Shown here: positions 1 to 11,814 of the stretch, piece after piece
How positions within the stretch are numbered: position 1 is the stretch's first letter
How the letters are laid out: every line of letters begins with the position of its first letter
Source: Daldinia sp. FL1419
Taxonomy: Eukaryota; Ascomycota; Sordariomycetes; Xylariales; Hypoxylaceae
Length of the DNA: 64,000 nucleotides
Assembly: GCA_025201765.1 (NCBI GenBank)
Contig: MU623355.1
Coordinates: 62,001-126,000, forward strand
Direction of reading: 5' to 3'
Notes under the pieces: generated by a model
Seen by the model: only the letters and a program-made list of their open reading frames with translations
The model's database searches: none
What the model was told of the DNA's origin: nothing
Translations under genes and position numbers: made by a program

Positions 1-3000
1 CTCCTCCCTCTCACGACAAATATGGGTCCGTTTGCCGAGCAAGACAGGCTTAACCTGGGCAGTTTAGGTCGAGAATGTCCGAAAGTCAGGCCTCTCCTCC
101 GTAGCAATACCCCCCGTTAAGTTGAACAGCTAATATCTGGAGAAATTTGATAGATTCTTGCATAGTACCGTAACATTGCAGCGCGGCGCGAACTAGATAC
201 CTGAATTATGCTAGGTTAGACCATTCACCTAATTAATCGAGGTCTACAGCGTACCGTTCTCCAGTCAACTCCGAGAATTGTTGATATTGTCCCACCCCGG
301 ACTAAATCCTGGATAGCCAGACATGGCTGCTGCATGGCGTCGAAAGCATGGAATATACCCCCTTATTTCCTGATATGCATAGCTCTTGGTTGACCGGCGA
401 GATGATCTACAAACACCATTGAAGCTAATCTACGCATCTCATTTATCTGCCGACAGCTACGTAGTACGTACTACGATGGGAAATTTCCCCGTTTATTTGA
501 AATTTTTTTAATCGACATAGAGGCTAAGGATGGAGTTTGAAGAGAAAAAGGATCCCTTGACCCGGAGGTATTACGGACGACGATCGTCGACTACCAATGG
601 AAAAGAAAGGCGCTAACGCAAGCAATGGGATAAACACGATTCGGGTCTAGCCGTATTTCATTGAGCCTCCACACGGAAAATACCACCTAGACGACTATTG
701 GCTAGGCGTAATAAGAAATAACCATGGTTGAATACTGCCATGAACAGATTTCCTTTGTGTTAGTCGAGCAATATGGCGTGTTGCCTCTGAAGACTTACTA
801 GAGTTGACGATGTTGTATTAAGAATTGCATAGATGTAAATATCCACGTGAATATCTATAGTCGGAATCGTACATGGACCGATTGCTCGTATTCGCCGACT
901 CCTTCTCCAGTTACAACGATCGTTTCCCGAGCTTCCGGATATAGGCTGGCCGTACAAAGCATTACTACGTCTTGTCTTCTGAAAAATGTACCTTGGTAGT
1001 CTGGACTCGCATCACGCTGCATAAGCAAGTCCGGCAGCGCTTAATTCAAGTTACCTCGCAGGTAAAGGGAAGAACCCGAGTGGAAGAAAATAAAGAAAAG
1101 GATTCTTGAAAAGATATAGAGTTTTGCAGAATAACTACTGCTACCGAGATATTCGCTTATGCCGATGCGCATGTGCCGCATGTATCCCAGACCGGTTCGA
1201 GTGGGTGGCATCCAGCAGTCTTCCGGATGCTAGGTCGGTACTGTATCAGGTATGTGTGTGTGTGTGTGTGATTTGCGTCTGCTAGGCGTACACATAGGTA
1301 CCTAGGTATATACCTTTTTGGTCGGCATAAGTTCCATTGCTTGCCGTACACAATATGTGGTTGCGATCGATGTTGATTCGCATCACTACCGCGCGACAAT
1401 CCCTGGACCCGACCAACAGCGCGTCTAGTGAGGCTATAGTGAGGCGAGCCAAAGTGACATCATATCATAGCGATCGTCGGATCAGCTAACTAAGCGAAGG
1501 TGTCAGTTAGCCGCCGGTCGTCAACGAGGCTTCGATGACCGAAGGATTAATGGTGCGTACATGCTGCCGTGTAAGTGGGACTCGGCAGCGAAGTGGAAGC
1601 GGGAGGGATCCGCAAGGTAATAAAGTGCTATCGCCGAATGGCACGAGCCCGGAGATTTCGACGACGACGTCAACAATTATGTAAATATGAAAACCAAGGA
1701 TAATCATACCATTGTACATATGTAGATTATGTTCGATTTGCATCCTTATTCACTATACTATTGATACCAAATCACGAACCCTACGAAAAATAATGGTGCA
1801 TACGGAATTATACCGGCATTCCCACTTCATCAAACATCTTGTGAAAGCACGTGCTCGTATTAAAACTCCCATTAACGATATCTACAAGGTTACTGTAGCC
1901 AAGTAGCTCGGAAGTAATAAGGCCTACGTTCCATTTACATGTATCGTTCGTATTACCGAAGTTATTCTAAGTTGCTACCATGGCTGTACATAGAGAGGTG
2001 AGGCAACGTGGTTGGGCATTCATAATGAATACGTATAAGCCCGGATTATACATAGAAGCTCACATAACATGCATATACAGCCCTGTCTCTAAATGCAGCC
2101 TAACAGCAATAACTTGGATATCATAATCCCGATATCAGGTTCATGATTTGCCACAACACGTAGCTCCTCTTATACGCCAACCCTTTTCTCCCACGTATAA
2201 ATAACGACCCTTTCATACCACCTAGTTGCGTAATACAGAGCTTCAAATCCTGAATTTTAGCAGTTGATACCTTACGACATGGTTAGTTTTATCTGCGATC
2301 TCACATGGAATCGGGCGGTGTTATAGATCCAATACTTACAACATTAGGTGTCTATTCGTGCTTGCTGGCAAAGTCGGTGAAGACTCGACAAGTCTGGTTA
2401 AGAGATACGTCGAATTAATACATTTAACGACACGAAAATCTTCCTCTTATTCGCAACCCGCCAAGGTACTATATGTACGGCTCTTTCGTGGCACGAAGTA
2501 TTGGGCGTGAATAGCAAAAGAGGACGAAAAGGGACGGAAACAGAAAAAATATCGAAGGAATATCTCTAATGGCAACGAAAGAGTAAAGCAACTACCCATT
2601 CACCAAGATCATATTAGGAAATCGTAGGTCTCATTTAGGAGAAATGGATAAGCTATAGTATCTCGATCAGGATTTGTTGTTAAATACCAATTGTTACTTA
2701 TCTAACCTAGAAGCTATAAAATCTTAACTAGCAATTACAATACTAGTACATTACTTTGCACACTGTTTAATTAGAATGTAAAATCCATACTGTCTCATAA
2801 TGGATTTGACCACGAACAGCCATGCTCTATGTATCTCTTACTCAAGCATCCGTCCAAGCGAGGACGGAGAACTACCTACCTAGGTCGTCATCCCAGTCCT
2901 GTTAGTTGACCTATTGCGGAAGCACCGAGGTACCTACGCGACAAAGGAATCCGACTTTAGTAACCCCAAGGTTTGTAGTCGATGCAGCAACCGGGTTGCT

Positions 3001-4412
3001 TCGCCACTACCTGCTTACCTACGTCTCGACAAACCCAAAGACCCATCTATTCTGGCTAGGATTCCTACTCCTATCACTAGGAACCGAGAACAGATTAGTC
3101 CGTGCCTGAATTTTACGATACTACAAACTCCCCATTTATGTGCCGGAGGCAAAGAGTGGATGTGGTAGGTAATGACCCAAGCCATAACTTCGTAAATAAC
3201 CGTAAGCCAGCGGGCGTAAAACACCTAGCCGGGATACTTTCCAAGTAGAACCACGTCTCGCCGGGCGTAGTACCTATCTTCCTCTTCCTATTGTACCGTA
3301 TCCGGAATATAGACTAACGTACGCATTTCATTAGTTATACCTCAGCCAGGGTTAGGAAAACGCCTTGAATAGGTATCATTACTCGGTTCATAAGAAAGCC
3401 GGTATAGAAGCCGTATATGCGGATTCATCTACCGATACGTTCTATGTATAGATGAAAAATAGGAAACCCCAACATGACACGTTTCTACTAACAAGATGCT
3501 TCCTTTGTTAGATGGCAGCGCCCCGATGCTGTCCCCGTGCTCTAGTTGTAACACAGAAGGATGTGTTTCCGGTGTTTTAGGATGAGACATTCCGCGCTCT
3601 CATAGAAGCCAACAAATTTATTTACCATGGCTTGATCGCTTTGCTGTTCATGTGGCCCAGACTCTACTAGACAATAGCCGCTCGACTTCCTTTGTCAGTA
3701 TTTGAGTTGTAATCTGGTCTCGTTAACTCCCTAAACTCCGCATACTAGAATAGAGTAGACAGCGTGTAAATACATAGGCTTCCTGTCTGGGATTATTGAA
3801 ATATTAGAAGAAAATAGTAACCTATAATACGTGAAGGGCTCCTGTAGTGGAGTTTCTCGTTTATCACGAGATAGAATTGAAAAAAATCTCAGGAAAGAAA
3901 TACCCACCGAATACACTTTATAAATGATTATAGGGGGTTGCGGATAGGCGTACTTCGAATAATATTATTCTAGGCGTCTAAACTGGTAGGTATCGCCACT
4001 TGACGCAACTTCATTCACAGCATTAACTATTATGGTTGAGCCCGGATAGTGATGCCAAGCCCACAAAGCCCCTATTCTATAACTTGAACAAGTTCAGACG
4101 TAGCACAGATGTGAAACGGAAATGCTCTTGGTAAAATAGTGTTGTTTCTTTTCTCACTATTATAAGACGGTACAAAGGCAAATGATCACCCTCCAGTCTC
4201 CGAAACTCGTACCCAAGCAAGCCGTCAGATAAGGCTCTACTTGGAAAAGGATATTCATCAACTCGTGGGCTTCAATCCAACTACTGGCCCTATGGGAAAC
4301 CCCCTACCATTCCCCTCCATATTAGAGGTTCATCCCATACCCACCCTAACCACGTAATAGAATTCCCATTAGGAACGCGAAAGAGTAATGAGACGGAACA
4401 ATTCGTATTCTG
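1..4412. other. Intergenic stretch without a supported gene
   Basis: The longest open frames here are under 90 codons, overlap each other on both strands and resemble no family I know. Base composition is moderate and not RIP-like. The stretch holds a (TG)9 run at 1253-1270 and a TACCTAGGTA palindrome at 1299-1308. An unrecognised non-coding RNA or a gene of many very short exons cannot be excluded. Confidence 0.6.
1253..1270. repeat. (TG)9 microsatellite
   Basis: Nine uninterrupted TG dinucleotides in gene-free DNA. Confidence 0.9.
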
Positions 4413-5866
4413 CTAAGAGTTCAATAGATGTTCGATGGCGCCTTGTACGCTCCCGCCGCTTCGTCGTAAGGCTGCAACGTTTCTGTCGAAGTCGTAAAAA
4501 CCCATTTCATTCAGCTGTCTCAATTGTTCTGCGTAGCGTTCTTCGGGAGGTCGGTTATCCGGAGGGGCGGGTGATCCCGACGGTGACCCCATACTTAAAA
4601 CCTGGGCCATCTGCTGTAAAAGCTCGGGGGTCATAGGGGGTAAGTTAGCCAAAGGGTTTGCGCCCGCGCCCGCTCCAGCACCGGCACCGGCACCGAGTCC
4701 CGGGAAGCCAGCGCCCCCACCAAAGAGGCCAGCAAACGGATTAGGAGGCGGGCTTGAGGGATTTTCGGTACTGGCCCCTTGACCCTGGCCGGTACCTGTA
4801 GTACTGCCTTCTGTTGGCGCGCGGCCTTGCACTTGGGTGGCGTCCGGGCTAGTTGCTCCCTGACCAGGCTGAGCCGCTGCAAATGGATTGAAGAAGGCGC
4901 CAAATGGGTTAGCAGCAGCGCCGCCAGCGGCGCCTGGGGCCTGGATATTGCTCCAGGTAGCTGGGTCGAATGGGTTGTATTGCCCGCCGGCGCTCTGGTT
5001 ATTACTGGCGTTGTTGTTGGTGCTATCCGGGGCGTTGGCGGACGGCGTATCCCCCGGAGTGGTATCGGTCACACCAGGCATAGGGAAGGCATTCTGACCA
5101 GCTTGGCGACCTCCCATTGCTCTCTGTAACCGTGCGGCTGTGCGTAATGCTTCAGGGTTGGTCATCATATGACGGAAAAGTGGCGAACGCACAATCTCGC
5201 GTGCGTTGGGATTGTTTCGTAGCATAGGATTTGATTGAATCATCATGTCAATAAATGTGTCGTTGTTCATCATTTCATTCATCTGCTGGGCCACGTTCGG
5301 GTTGCTGAGCATGTTGGCTAGCTGCTCCTCGTCCATCATAGAGGACGAAACCATCTGAGCGAGCATTAACATCAGTCTCTAGCCTTGACAATTAAAGATA
5401 TATCTATAATGGAAAAACTCACTCCGCCGTCGGGGCCGAACATATCTGCGGACGGTAGATTGGTCAGGCCGGCATATCTAGCACCAGTTAGGCCTGCCAG
5501 AGGGTTGTTTGCCGTACCCGCAGCCATGTTGGTAGGAATTTGTGGCGCTAAGGGCGTAGATGAGGACGTCGACGACGAGGCTGGGGCGGGGGTTGGGTTG
5601 CTAGCAGCGCTTTTGACTAAATGGACAGTGTTGCCATTTTTGATCTTATATGTGCTCAAGGGTTCCTCGTTCTTCATAACACGACCAGAATAGATTAGGC
5701 GTTGCCGGTCGACGGGAATATCCTCGAATTCGGCACCGGCGAGCTTGTTTTTTAGGTCGGACACGGTAGCTGTCTCGGCCATGGTGATAGTATGCTGCCT
5801 ATCACCCGAAGTCTTCACCTTAAAGGTAATTTGAGGGTCAGAGCTGCCCTCGGTTGGTTCGGCCAT
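4413..5866 (-). CDS. dsk2: Ubiquilin / DSK2-type ubiquitin receptor
   Basis: Two exons, 5866-5423 and 5354-4413, give 461 aa. Residues about 13-85 are a ubiquitin-like domain (includes RQRLIYSGRVMKNEEPLSTY). A middle STI1-like region follows (NPNVAQQMNEMMNN, IQSNPMLRNNPNAREI), then a Gly/Ala/Pro-rich linker, and the last 45 residues form a UBA domain (LNEMGFYDFDRNVAALRRSG). This UBL-STI1-UBA order is diagnostic of DSK2/ubiquilin, which carries ubiquitinated clients to the proteasome in cytosol and nucleus. The intron is placed at 5422-5355 (68 nt, GTGAGT donor) because it yields DGG-MVSSSMMDEEQ, resembling the family; an acceptor at 5379 (44 nt intron) is also in frame and would add eight residues. 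It is a housekeeping gene with no functional link to its neighbours. Confidence 0.95.
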
Positions 5867-6432
5867 TTTCGGGATCGATCGTCAATTGAAAGTGTTGAGA
5901 AGACGAAGCCGGGTGAAAAGGGTGATTTAGAAGTTAATGGTTGTAACGGTACGATAGTTATTATGTTGTAATTAAGAAATCAGGAGATCGGAAGAATGAC
6001 AGGAAGAATGCCTGATAAGTTGATGGGAGGCGGCGATGGTTTTGGATCGGACGAGGTTTGATTGGTGATGAAGTGTTGGCTGGCGATGGATTGATGATTG
6101 TCCTAGGTTAAGAGGTAAAGAGGTACTTACTAAGGTTAGGTACCTTGTTTTAGGTCAACGTGGGGCAGTTGGTCTTTTCCGATTATCAAAGATACCAGAT
6201 AAGTCCTTGTTAGTCTCCATATTTTATATGTGACTCACTTTATACATTATGTATCCTTCGATAATGCATGACAAATACGCCATCAGCCTCGCCGATAGCC
6301 CCTCCATTAGTGACTTTTACGAGACGCTAGCTCTTTCAACGTTCTTTTAGTATCCATAGCCTTCCGCTGCAATTCAAAGAATTACCTACCACAAAGTACC
6401 TGCCTAGGTACCTACCTATGTACCTACCTAGG
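5867..6432. other. Intergenic, DSK2 5' flank
   Basis: Upstream sequence of DSK2 with no coding signal. From about 6380 onward it is rich in CCTACCTA/TAGGTA motifs, which also occur in other intergenic stretches of the window. Confidence 0.6.
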
Positions 6433-6684
6433 CAAGTGGGTGACAAAAAAATTTGCAGACTCCTACTCATTCCACTAACACTTACATCTATACCTACTAT
6501 TAATTTCAACAGCAAATTGAACGTATAATATTGAAAAAAATTATAAAAATATTTTCAGCTCTCCCGTATTAAGCACATAATTTTAAAATTAAATTCGATT
6601 ATTAGGTATTGTAAAATACTTCCTTAAAGTTGAAGTATATGTTAAGGAGATTCAAAGTATGTAAATTTTTTTGTCACCCACTTG
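6433..6684. mobile_element. MITE-like element, 252 bp
   Basis: The ends are perfect 22 bp terminal inverted repeats at 6433-6454 and 6663-6684, starting CAAGTGGGTGAC. The same 5 bp, CTAGG, lies directly outside each end (6428-6432 and 6685-6689), consistent with a target-site duplication, although CTAGG is common in the surrounding motif-rich DNA. The interior is A+T-rich with no open frame, so the element would be non-autonomous. The superfamily cannot be assigned from this alone. Confidence 0.75.
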
Positions 6685-7375
6685 CTAGGTAATCCTGTAC
6701 CTAGGCGATTGCTGTTGCCTTATCGGGACGGAGTCAACGGAGTCAACGCAGCTGGGCTCTCACAAATCCGACATCTTTTTTATAAAGAGGCGCCAACTTA
6801 GTTTAAAACATACCTACCTACCTACCTATATTACACGATATGTAACTACCTCTTGACATACACTACTTTTGGGGTTACGCATCTGTTAATTAACCCTTGC
6901 ACGACTTTTTTTTTTTTTTTTCTGTTTTGTCGCACGCTGAAGCGTTGAAAAAGCTAATTGCCAATTATAGAATCTAGGCGCTCATTTGGACCCCAACATT
7001 TGGTACTCTCTTATATTTCTCTTATATCCAATCCGTCGTCATAAGAGAGGCAGAGCCATAGTACATTTGACGAATATAGGCCAAGTGACGACGTTTCATT
7101 AAGCATTCTTACCAAAGTAACCAGCGATGATTTATTTAGCCCATAACCCTAATGAGTTGGAAGCGTTCAGATGGGCTGTAGTTCTTGGGATGAAGAAAGC
7201 TACACCTAACATATGTGACGTGCCATCTTTCTCAGCATGCTAAATATTGACAAACAAGATACAGTAACCTTGGAGGTATATAAACTAGGTCAGCACCCGA
7301 GGAACTAACAAGATATTTAAATAGAAGCATCGATTTAACCCTTACAATACATTTGTCGCAACCCCAAACGTCACG
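6685..7375. other. Intergenic, no gene seen
   Basis: Contains a T15 tract near 6907-6921 and repeated ACCT units near 6810-6830. The right end is the promoter side of the kinase-like gene. Confidence 0.6.
7277..7284 (+). promoter_or_regulatory. Probable TATA box of the kinase-like gene
   Basis: TATATAAA lies 92 bp before the ATG at 7376, a normal position for a fungal core promoter. This is a sequence match only. Confidence 0.4.
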
Positions 7376-8119
7376 ATGCCGCCTACCCGTTCGTCCATTC
7401 AGCATCTAGGGACGCTTGATAACCATTTTCGGTTTCTATTTTATGGAAGGCATGTTAAATACATAACCATTGAACGAGGTATCTGGCCGGATGGCAATTG
7501 GACTTTCATCTATCAAGTCTACATACCTACTGGCCCGTGGAACTCCGGTTTCGTGTCCAGAGACCGGCGTACAGGGAGGTTGATACTCTCATTCCTTTCA
7601 TGCGTCGCCGACGAAGGCGTTGGAATCATATGGCACAGAACAAGAATCGATCACCTCGACTTTCAGTGGTTGTGCCAAATACGTCAGGACGTTCGTTTAG
7701 CCACACATGTCTTCTTCCACCATTTAGTGATCCTTAAATTTGCTTCGTTTACTTATGGGTTAGACTCTATTGAGAACGAAACGATGATTTATAGAAAGCT
7801 TCAAGGCCAAGGAATCGCCCCCGAATTCCTATGTCATATAACGGAAGAGGTGAGGGGTGTTATCGGATTTGCGACGCGGTTTATCGAGGGCAGCAGGCCG
7901 GCGGAGCGCCAGGATCTGACTATCTGCCTTCATGCCCTAACAAGACTACACGCTTTACGTATATTGCACGGGGCTATCGAAAGGAGGAACTTTCTTGTGC
8001 AGAACGGTAGAGTATTTCTAATCGACTTCGCGATGGCATCCCTTTGCGATGATCCGGAGGAATTTGAAGATGAGAATGATCAGCTCAGGAGCCTGCTACT
8101 AACCGGCGATAATAACTAA
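7376..8119 (+). CDS. Kinase-like protein, probable pseudokinase
   Basis: A single exon of 247 aa. The C-terminal half has a protein-kinase/aminoglycoside-phosphotransferase-like fold: a candidate ATP-binding Lys at 121 (VILKFA), an alpha-C Glu near 135, the segment MIYRKLQGQGIAPEF, a catalytic-loop region LHGAIERRNFLV (198-208) and LIDFAMA with the metal-binding Asp at 217. In active members the loop reads HGD; here it is HGA, so the catalytic Asp is Ala200, while Asn205 and Asp217 remain. The N-terminal 110 residues resemble nothing I know. Such small kinase-like proteins are common in Sordariomycetes and mostly of unknown role. Loss of the general base suggests a non-catalytic binding or scaffold function, or recent decay of a gene that is otherwise open throughout. 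Confidence 0.75.
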   Translation: MPPTRSSIQHLGTLDNHFRFLFYGRHVKYITIERGIWPDGNWTFIYQVYIPTGPWNSGFVSRDRRTGRLILSFLSCVADEGVGIIWHRTRIDHLDFQWLCQIRQDVRLATHVFFHHLVILKFASFTYGLDSIENETMIYRKLQGQGIAPEFLCHITEEVRGVIGFATRFIEGSRPAERQDLTICLHALTRLHALRILHGAIERRNFLVQNGRVFLIDFAMASLCDDPEEFEDENDQLRSLLLTGDNN

Positions 8120-8665
8120 ATACACAACAGGTGCCTATAGAATTTAACAATAGTTAATATATCCGTTATCTTCCTAGAATAGTCCTGGAGCGCATATCGG
8201 ATATCTTGTGACTTGCAAGCCTAAACAAGACACTACCCCTTTTCTATTCCGAGGATTGCAGCAATTAAGACGCTGTACGTAATTTCATACCGTTATAAAT
8301 GGAATCGCTCAAGACACAGGTAACCTAGTTAGCTAAAATGATATTACATAATCCACCAGCCAAGGATCTTTCAACGTAAACCTCGGCATCTTCGAACCCC
8401 AATAGGTAATTACCGACTTCCCCATGGGGGCGAGCTTGCCATCTCCGTTATTCATCTGCGCTACGTATTTACCTTTCATAAAGAGCCACTTAGACATTTC
8501 AGATATCCGCACGAGCATTCCAATCTTTTTACTTGTATTTAAGCATATGTCGTCTTGCACTTAAAAACCAAGGGTTGTGTATTATTATTAGCTTATTTCT
8601 TGAAGTTTATTTTGGTCCCGCGAATTCCTTGGAGTAGAAAGCCTCGGCAGTGAATTAAAAGTACC
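8120..8665. other. Intergenic, no gene seen
   Basis: Short open frames on the minus strand lack family resemblance. The right part is the 5' flank of the quinone reductase gene. Confidence 0.6.
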
Positions 8666-9794
8666 ATGAAAGGAATACAAATCAGCCAATATGTCAAGGT
8701 GAGATGAGACGAATCCCGAAGTACAATAGGGATGACTTTCGAGCATTGCTAACGTATCCCCCAGGGTCCAAAAGAACTCAAAATAACCGAGCTCCCGGAC
8801 CCAACGCCAAAACCGGATCAGTACCTCATCGAGGTGCACGCTGCAGCTACCAATTTCTTCGACATCCTGCAAATTCAGGGGAAGTACCAAAATCAGCCTC
8901 GTAAGCCAGTCTATCGCCTATTAAACATGCCTATACTAACACACCGCCAAAGCATTTCCCTGGGTCGCCGGCGTCGAGTTCTCCGGTATCGTCCTCGCCA
9001 CGCCCTCGTCCTCCAAAGCACCCAAATTCCCCGTCGGCAGCCGCGTCTTCGGCGCCAGCCAAGGCGCCTACGCGACGCGCGTGTGTGCCGCGGAGCGCGA
9101 GTTGCTACCCGTGCCGCAGGGCTGGTCTTTTACTGACGCCGCGGGCCTGTTTATTACCGCGCCGACGAGCTACAGCGCGCTGGTCAATCGCGCGGATGTA
9201 AAAGCCGGCGATTGGGTGCTTGTTCACGCGGCGGCCGGCGGCGTCGGCTTGGCTGCTGTCCAGATCGCCAAGGCGTTTGGCGCAACGGTTATTGCGACGG
9301 CGGGAACGCCGCATAAGTTAGAGGTGGCGCGCCGTTTTGGCGCCGACCATGTGGTGGATTATCGCGATCCGAGCTGGCCTGATCAAGTCAAGAAGTTGAC
9401 GCCGAAGGGGCGGGGTGTGGATATCGTGTACGACCCCGTGGGCTTGGTGGATAAGAGCACGAAGTGCGTCGCGTGGAATGGGCGCATTTTGGTGGTTGGG
9501 TTTGCGGCTGGGTCGATTGAGAAGGTGGCGATGAACAAGGTGCTGCTGAAGAATATCAGCATAGTCGGTATTCACTGGGGAGCGTGGTCGAAGTTCCAGA
9601 AAGAAGGGATTCCCGTGGTGTGGAACGGGATTAACAAGCTAGTCGAGCAGGGCAAATTTAAGGGTACGGTATTTTCAGATAAGGAGTTCGTTGGGCTCGA
9701 GAGCATTCCCGATGCCTTGGTTGCGTTAGGAGGGAGAGAGACGTGGGGTAAGGTGGTTGTGAAGATCCCGCAAGAGGGCGGAAGCAAGCTGTAG
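8666..9794 (+). CDS. Quinone oxidoreductase-like MDR enzyme
   Basis: Three exons, 8666-8698, 8765-8900 and 8953-9794, encode 336 aa. The introns (66 and 52 nt) have GTGAGA and GTAAGC donors and GCTAAC and ACTAAC branch sites. The N-terminal GroES-like domain reads KGPKELKITELPDP ... EVHAAATNFFDILQIQGKYQ and continues as FPWVAGVEFSG. The nucleotide-binding domain has the Gly-rich motif AAGGVGLAAVQIAKAFGATV. No structural-zinc cysteine cluster is seen, so it belongs to the zinc-free quinone reductase branch of medium-chain dehydrogenases, which reduce quinones or enones with NADPH, usually in the cytosol. A start at a later ATG would lose the N-terminal domain, so the small first exon is preferred. 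The substrate is unknown. Confidence 0.9.
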
Positions 9795-10017
9795 GCTTGC
9801 AGAATGGTGTTGGTTGAGATTTGTTGGCTCTTGTATAATTACGACACGGGCACCTTGATGGGTAGGTAGGTAGTAGATTATCATATAGGCACTCTATCTG
9901 GTCATTTTAAATAACATTTATTATTTTAGCCTTTTTAGGTGTTCATGGTTTGCTTAACCCAAATCCAAGTCAGCCCAAGATGTTTTCTATTTCTCCATTC
10001 TTTACACCAATATTGTA

Positions 10018-10971
10018 TTACACCGTTTCTTGCAAGAGCGCATGGTTGCCATAGCCCATATACTTGATCTGAATCTTCATGCTCTCCAGCACCCTACGTC
10101 TCATCTCTGGCACAGTCTTCACGATATCCATCTTTAGGAATGCCCCATGTGTAGAGCTGAAGTCGTATTTCTTGAGTATACTCCACATCCGCTGCAGCTC
10201 ATCCGGAGCCAAAGGGATCATATTCGGAATGCTCCACATGAACGAAAAGCTATTCATGCCCGTAGGTCGGGTCCGAGCAGCTCCTACGGCGTCCGTATCC
10301 CAGCTGCCGAGACCCGCGGGTGTTGTCATTAGTGTGTCAGCGATGAGAAGATGTTCTTCAAATAATGCCACAAATGAACCCGGGAAATGACCGCCAAGCT
10401 TGAGCACTTTGACTCCGGAGGATGCGCCATCGACCCGCAAGTCAAGCTCGGTTTCTGTTACGAAGACCTGATGCGCCGAGCTCTGCGTCGTCCATTGCTT
10501 GTCTTCGGCAGCTAGATAGACGGGACAGTCGAAAGCGCGAGCCCATTCGACGTGCGTAGAGTAATAATGCGGATGGGAAATAGCAATAGCTTTCAGTCCA
10601 CCTAAGCTTTTGATCTTGTCGATGGTCTCATCATCGATGAGAGTAAGACAATCCCAAAGAACGTTACCGACCGGGGTCTTGATGAGGACAGCCCGTTGTC
10701 CAATAGCTACCTTAGGTTCCGTGTGGATGGATATGAACTTGTCGTAACCTTCAAATGGCGACCATACATTTTTGGCATTCGGGCGGATTTCGTCGAGAGT
10801 AGTAAAAGCTTGACCGGTCGGTGGTGTGAATTGACGTGGGTCGTCACAGATGAAGCATGTTTTCAATTCTTGCTTGTTTGTGGTGGGAAATTGGGTCCCA
10901 CAAGCTGTGCAGACGAGCCATGATCCCGTCTTCTTGGGGTCGTACGCTGGTTCGCTAGACGCCATCTCCAA
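10018..10971 (-). CDS. Metallo-beta-lactamase-fold protein with N-terminal zinc ribbon
   Basis: A single exon of 317 aa. Residues 21-42 hold two CxxC pairs (C21/C24 and C39/C42), suggesting a small zinc ribbon. The rest looks like a metallo-beta-lactamase fold: AISHPHYYSTHVEWARAF carries HxH, followed by KLGGHFPGSF with a His and LIADTLM with an Asp. The classical HxHxDH is reduced to HPHYYS, so the ligands supplied by the second Asp-His pair are missing and the metal site is at best mononuclear. Fungal hypothetical proteins of this type are known to me but have no assigned substrate. It lies tail to tail with the quinone reductase gene, 223 bp apart. Confidence 0.8.
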   Translation of the reverse strand: MEMASSEPAYDPKKTGSWLVCTACGTQFPTTNKQELKTCFICDDPRQFTPPTGQAFTTLDEIRPNAKNVWSPFEGYDKFISIHTEPKVAIGQRAVLIKTPVGNVLWDCLTLIDDETIDKIKSLGGLKAIAISHPHYYSTHVEWARAFDCPVYLAAEDKQWTTQSSAHQVFVTETELDLRVDGASSGVKVLKLGGHFPGSFVALFEEHLLIADTLMTTPAGLGSWDTDAVGAARTRPTGMNSFSFMWSIPNMIPLAPDELQRMWSILKKYDFSSTHGAFLKMDIVKTVPEMRRRVLESMKIQIKYMGYGNHALLQETV

Positions 10972-11814
10972 TTGTATTATTTCCTATCGAGCTAGAGTTG
11001 GGGTTTACTTTTTAGTGCTTGGTACACTTATAGGAATTATCTCCAGTTTCGAATGGAACGGGTCCCCCTTTTAAACTTCTGTCGTCTCCTTTCAAAGGAC
11101 TAATTTAAAACTTGTCTCTACGGGTTCTTTTAATATTACAGAGACATGCATAGATGTCGTAGCTGTCTTTGAAAATAGTAACATATCGGAAAGTCGTCTG
11201 CGGGGTGCATTAGTGGGGTATAAACTTGGAGAAGTGGGGGAAGAAATAGATACTGTAACTAGTGTAGGTAGGTAGCTCCTATATTGAAGTGAGCTGAAGT
11301 GGTAGGTACTAATACGATTATATTGCAGGTACTTGTGTATTTCTCCTATAAATATGATGTATAAATTCGTACTACTAACTGATGTAGTCATACGTTTTTA
11401 TTTAGTAGTTCGTGCTTGTACAACACCTACCTACATACCTTAGGTATATATAAGCGATATGAGAAACGAGATGATAGGTACCAAGTCTATTCCGTGAGCG
11501 GAAGTTGTAGCCGGTTATCAGCGGCCGGTGAAGATGGTGAGCTACGAGAGGAATGAGAAGAAATGCGGGGGATACCGAACTCTATCCGGTCGTGTAAGAG
11601 GGCGCAAATGAGCTGACCTTATCTTTTAACCCCGTCTACCGGCATTCCAGTCGCCGTGTACATAAGGACATAAGATAAACCCTGAAAGTTAATAATGACT
11701 AACCTAGTAAACTTCCCTCTTCCATTGCTACCCAAGTAATATCACATCTTTTTGACGTCACATCTGAGTTCTAGTTTCCCATCAAGTCAAGTGTCTTAGG
11801 TAGCTTCAACAAAG
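10972..11814. other. Bidirectional promoter region, no gene seen
   Basis: This lies between the divergently transcribed metallo-beta-lactamase-fold gene (-) and amidase gene (+). Short minus-strand frames at 11092-11391 show no family resemblance. TAGGTAGGT-type motifs occur near 11265 and 11430. Confidence 0.6.

Noticed and set aside
4779..5129. 116-codon plus-strand frame
   Set aside because: It is the antisense shadow of the G+C-rich linker of DSK2.
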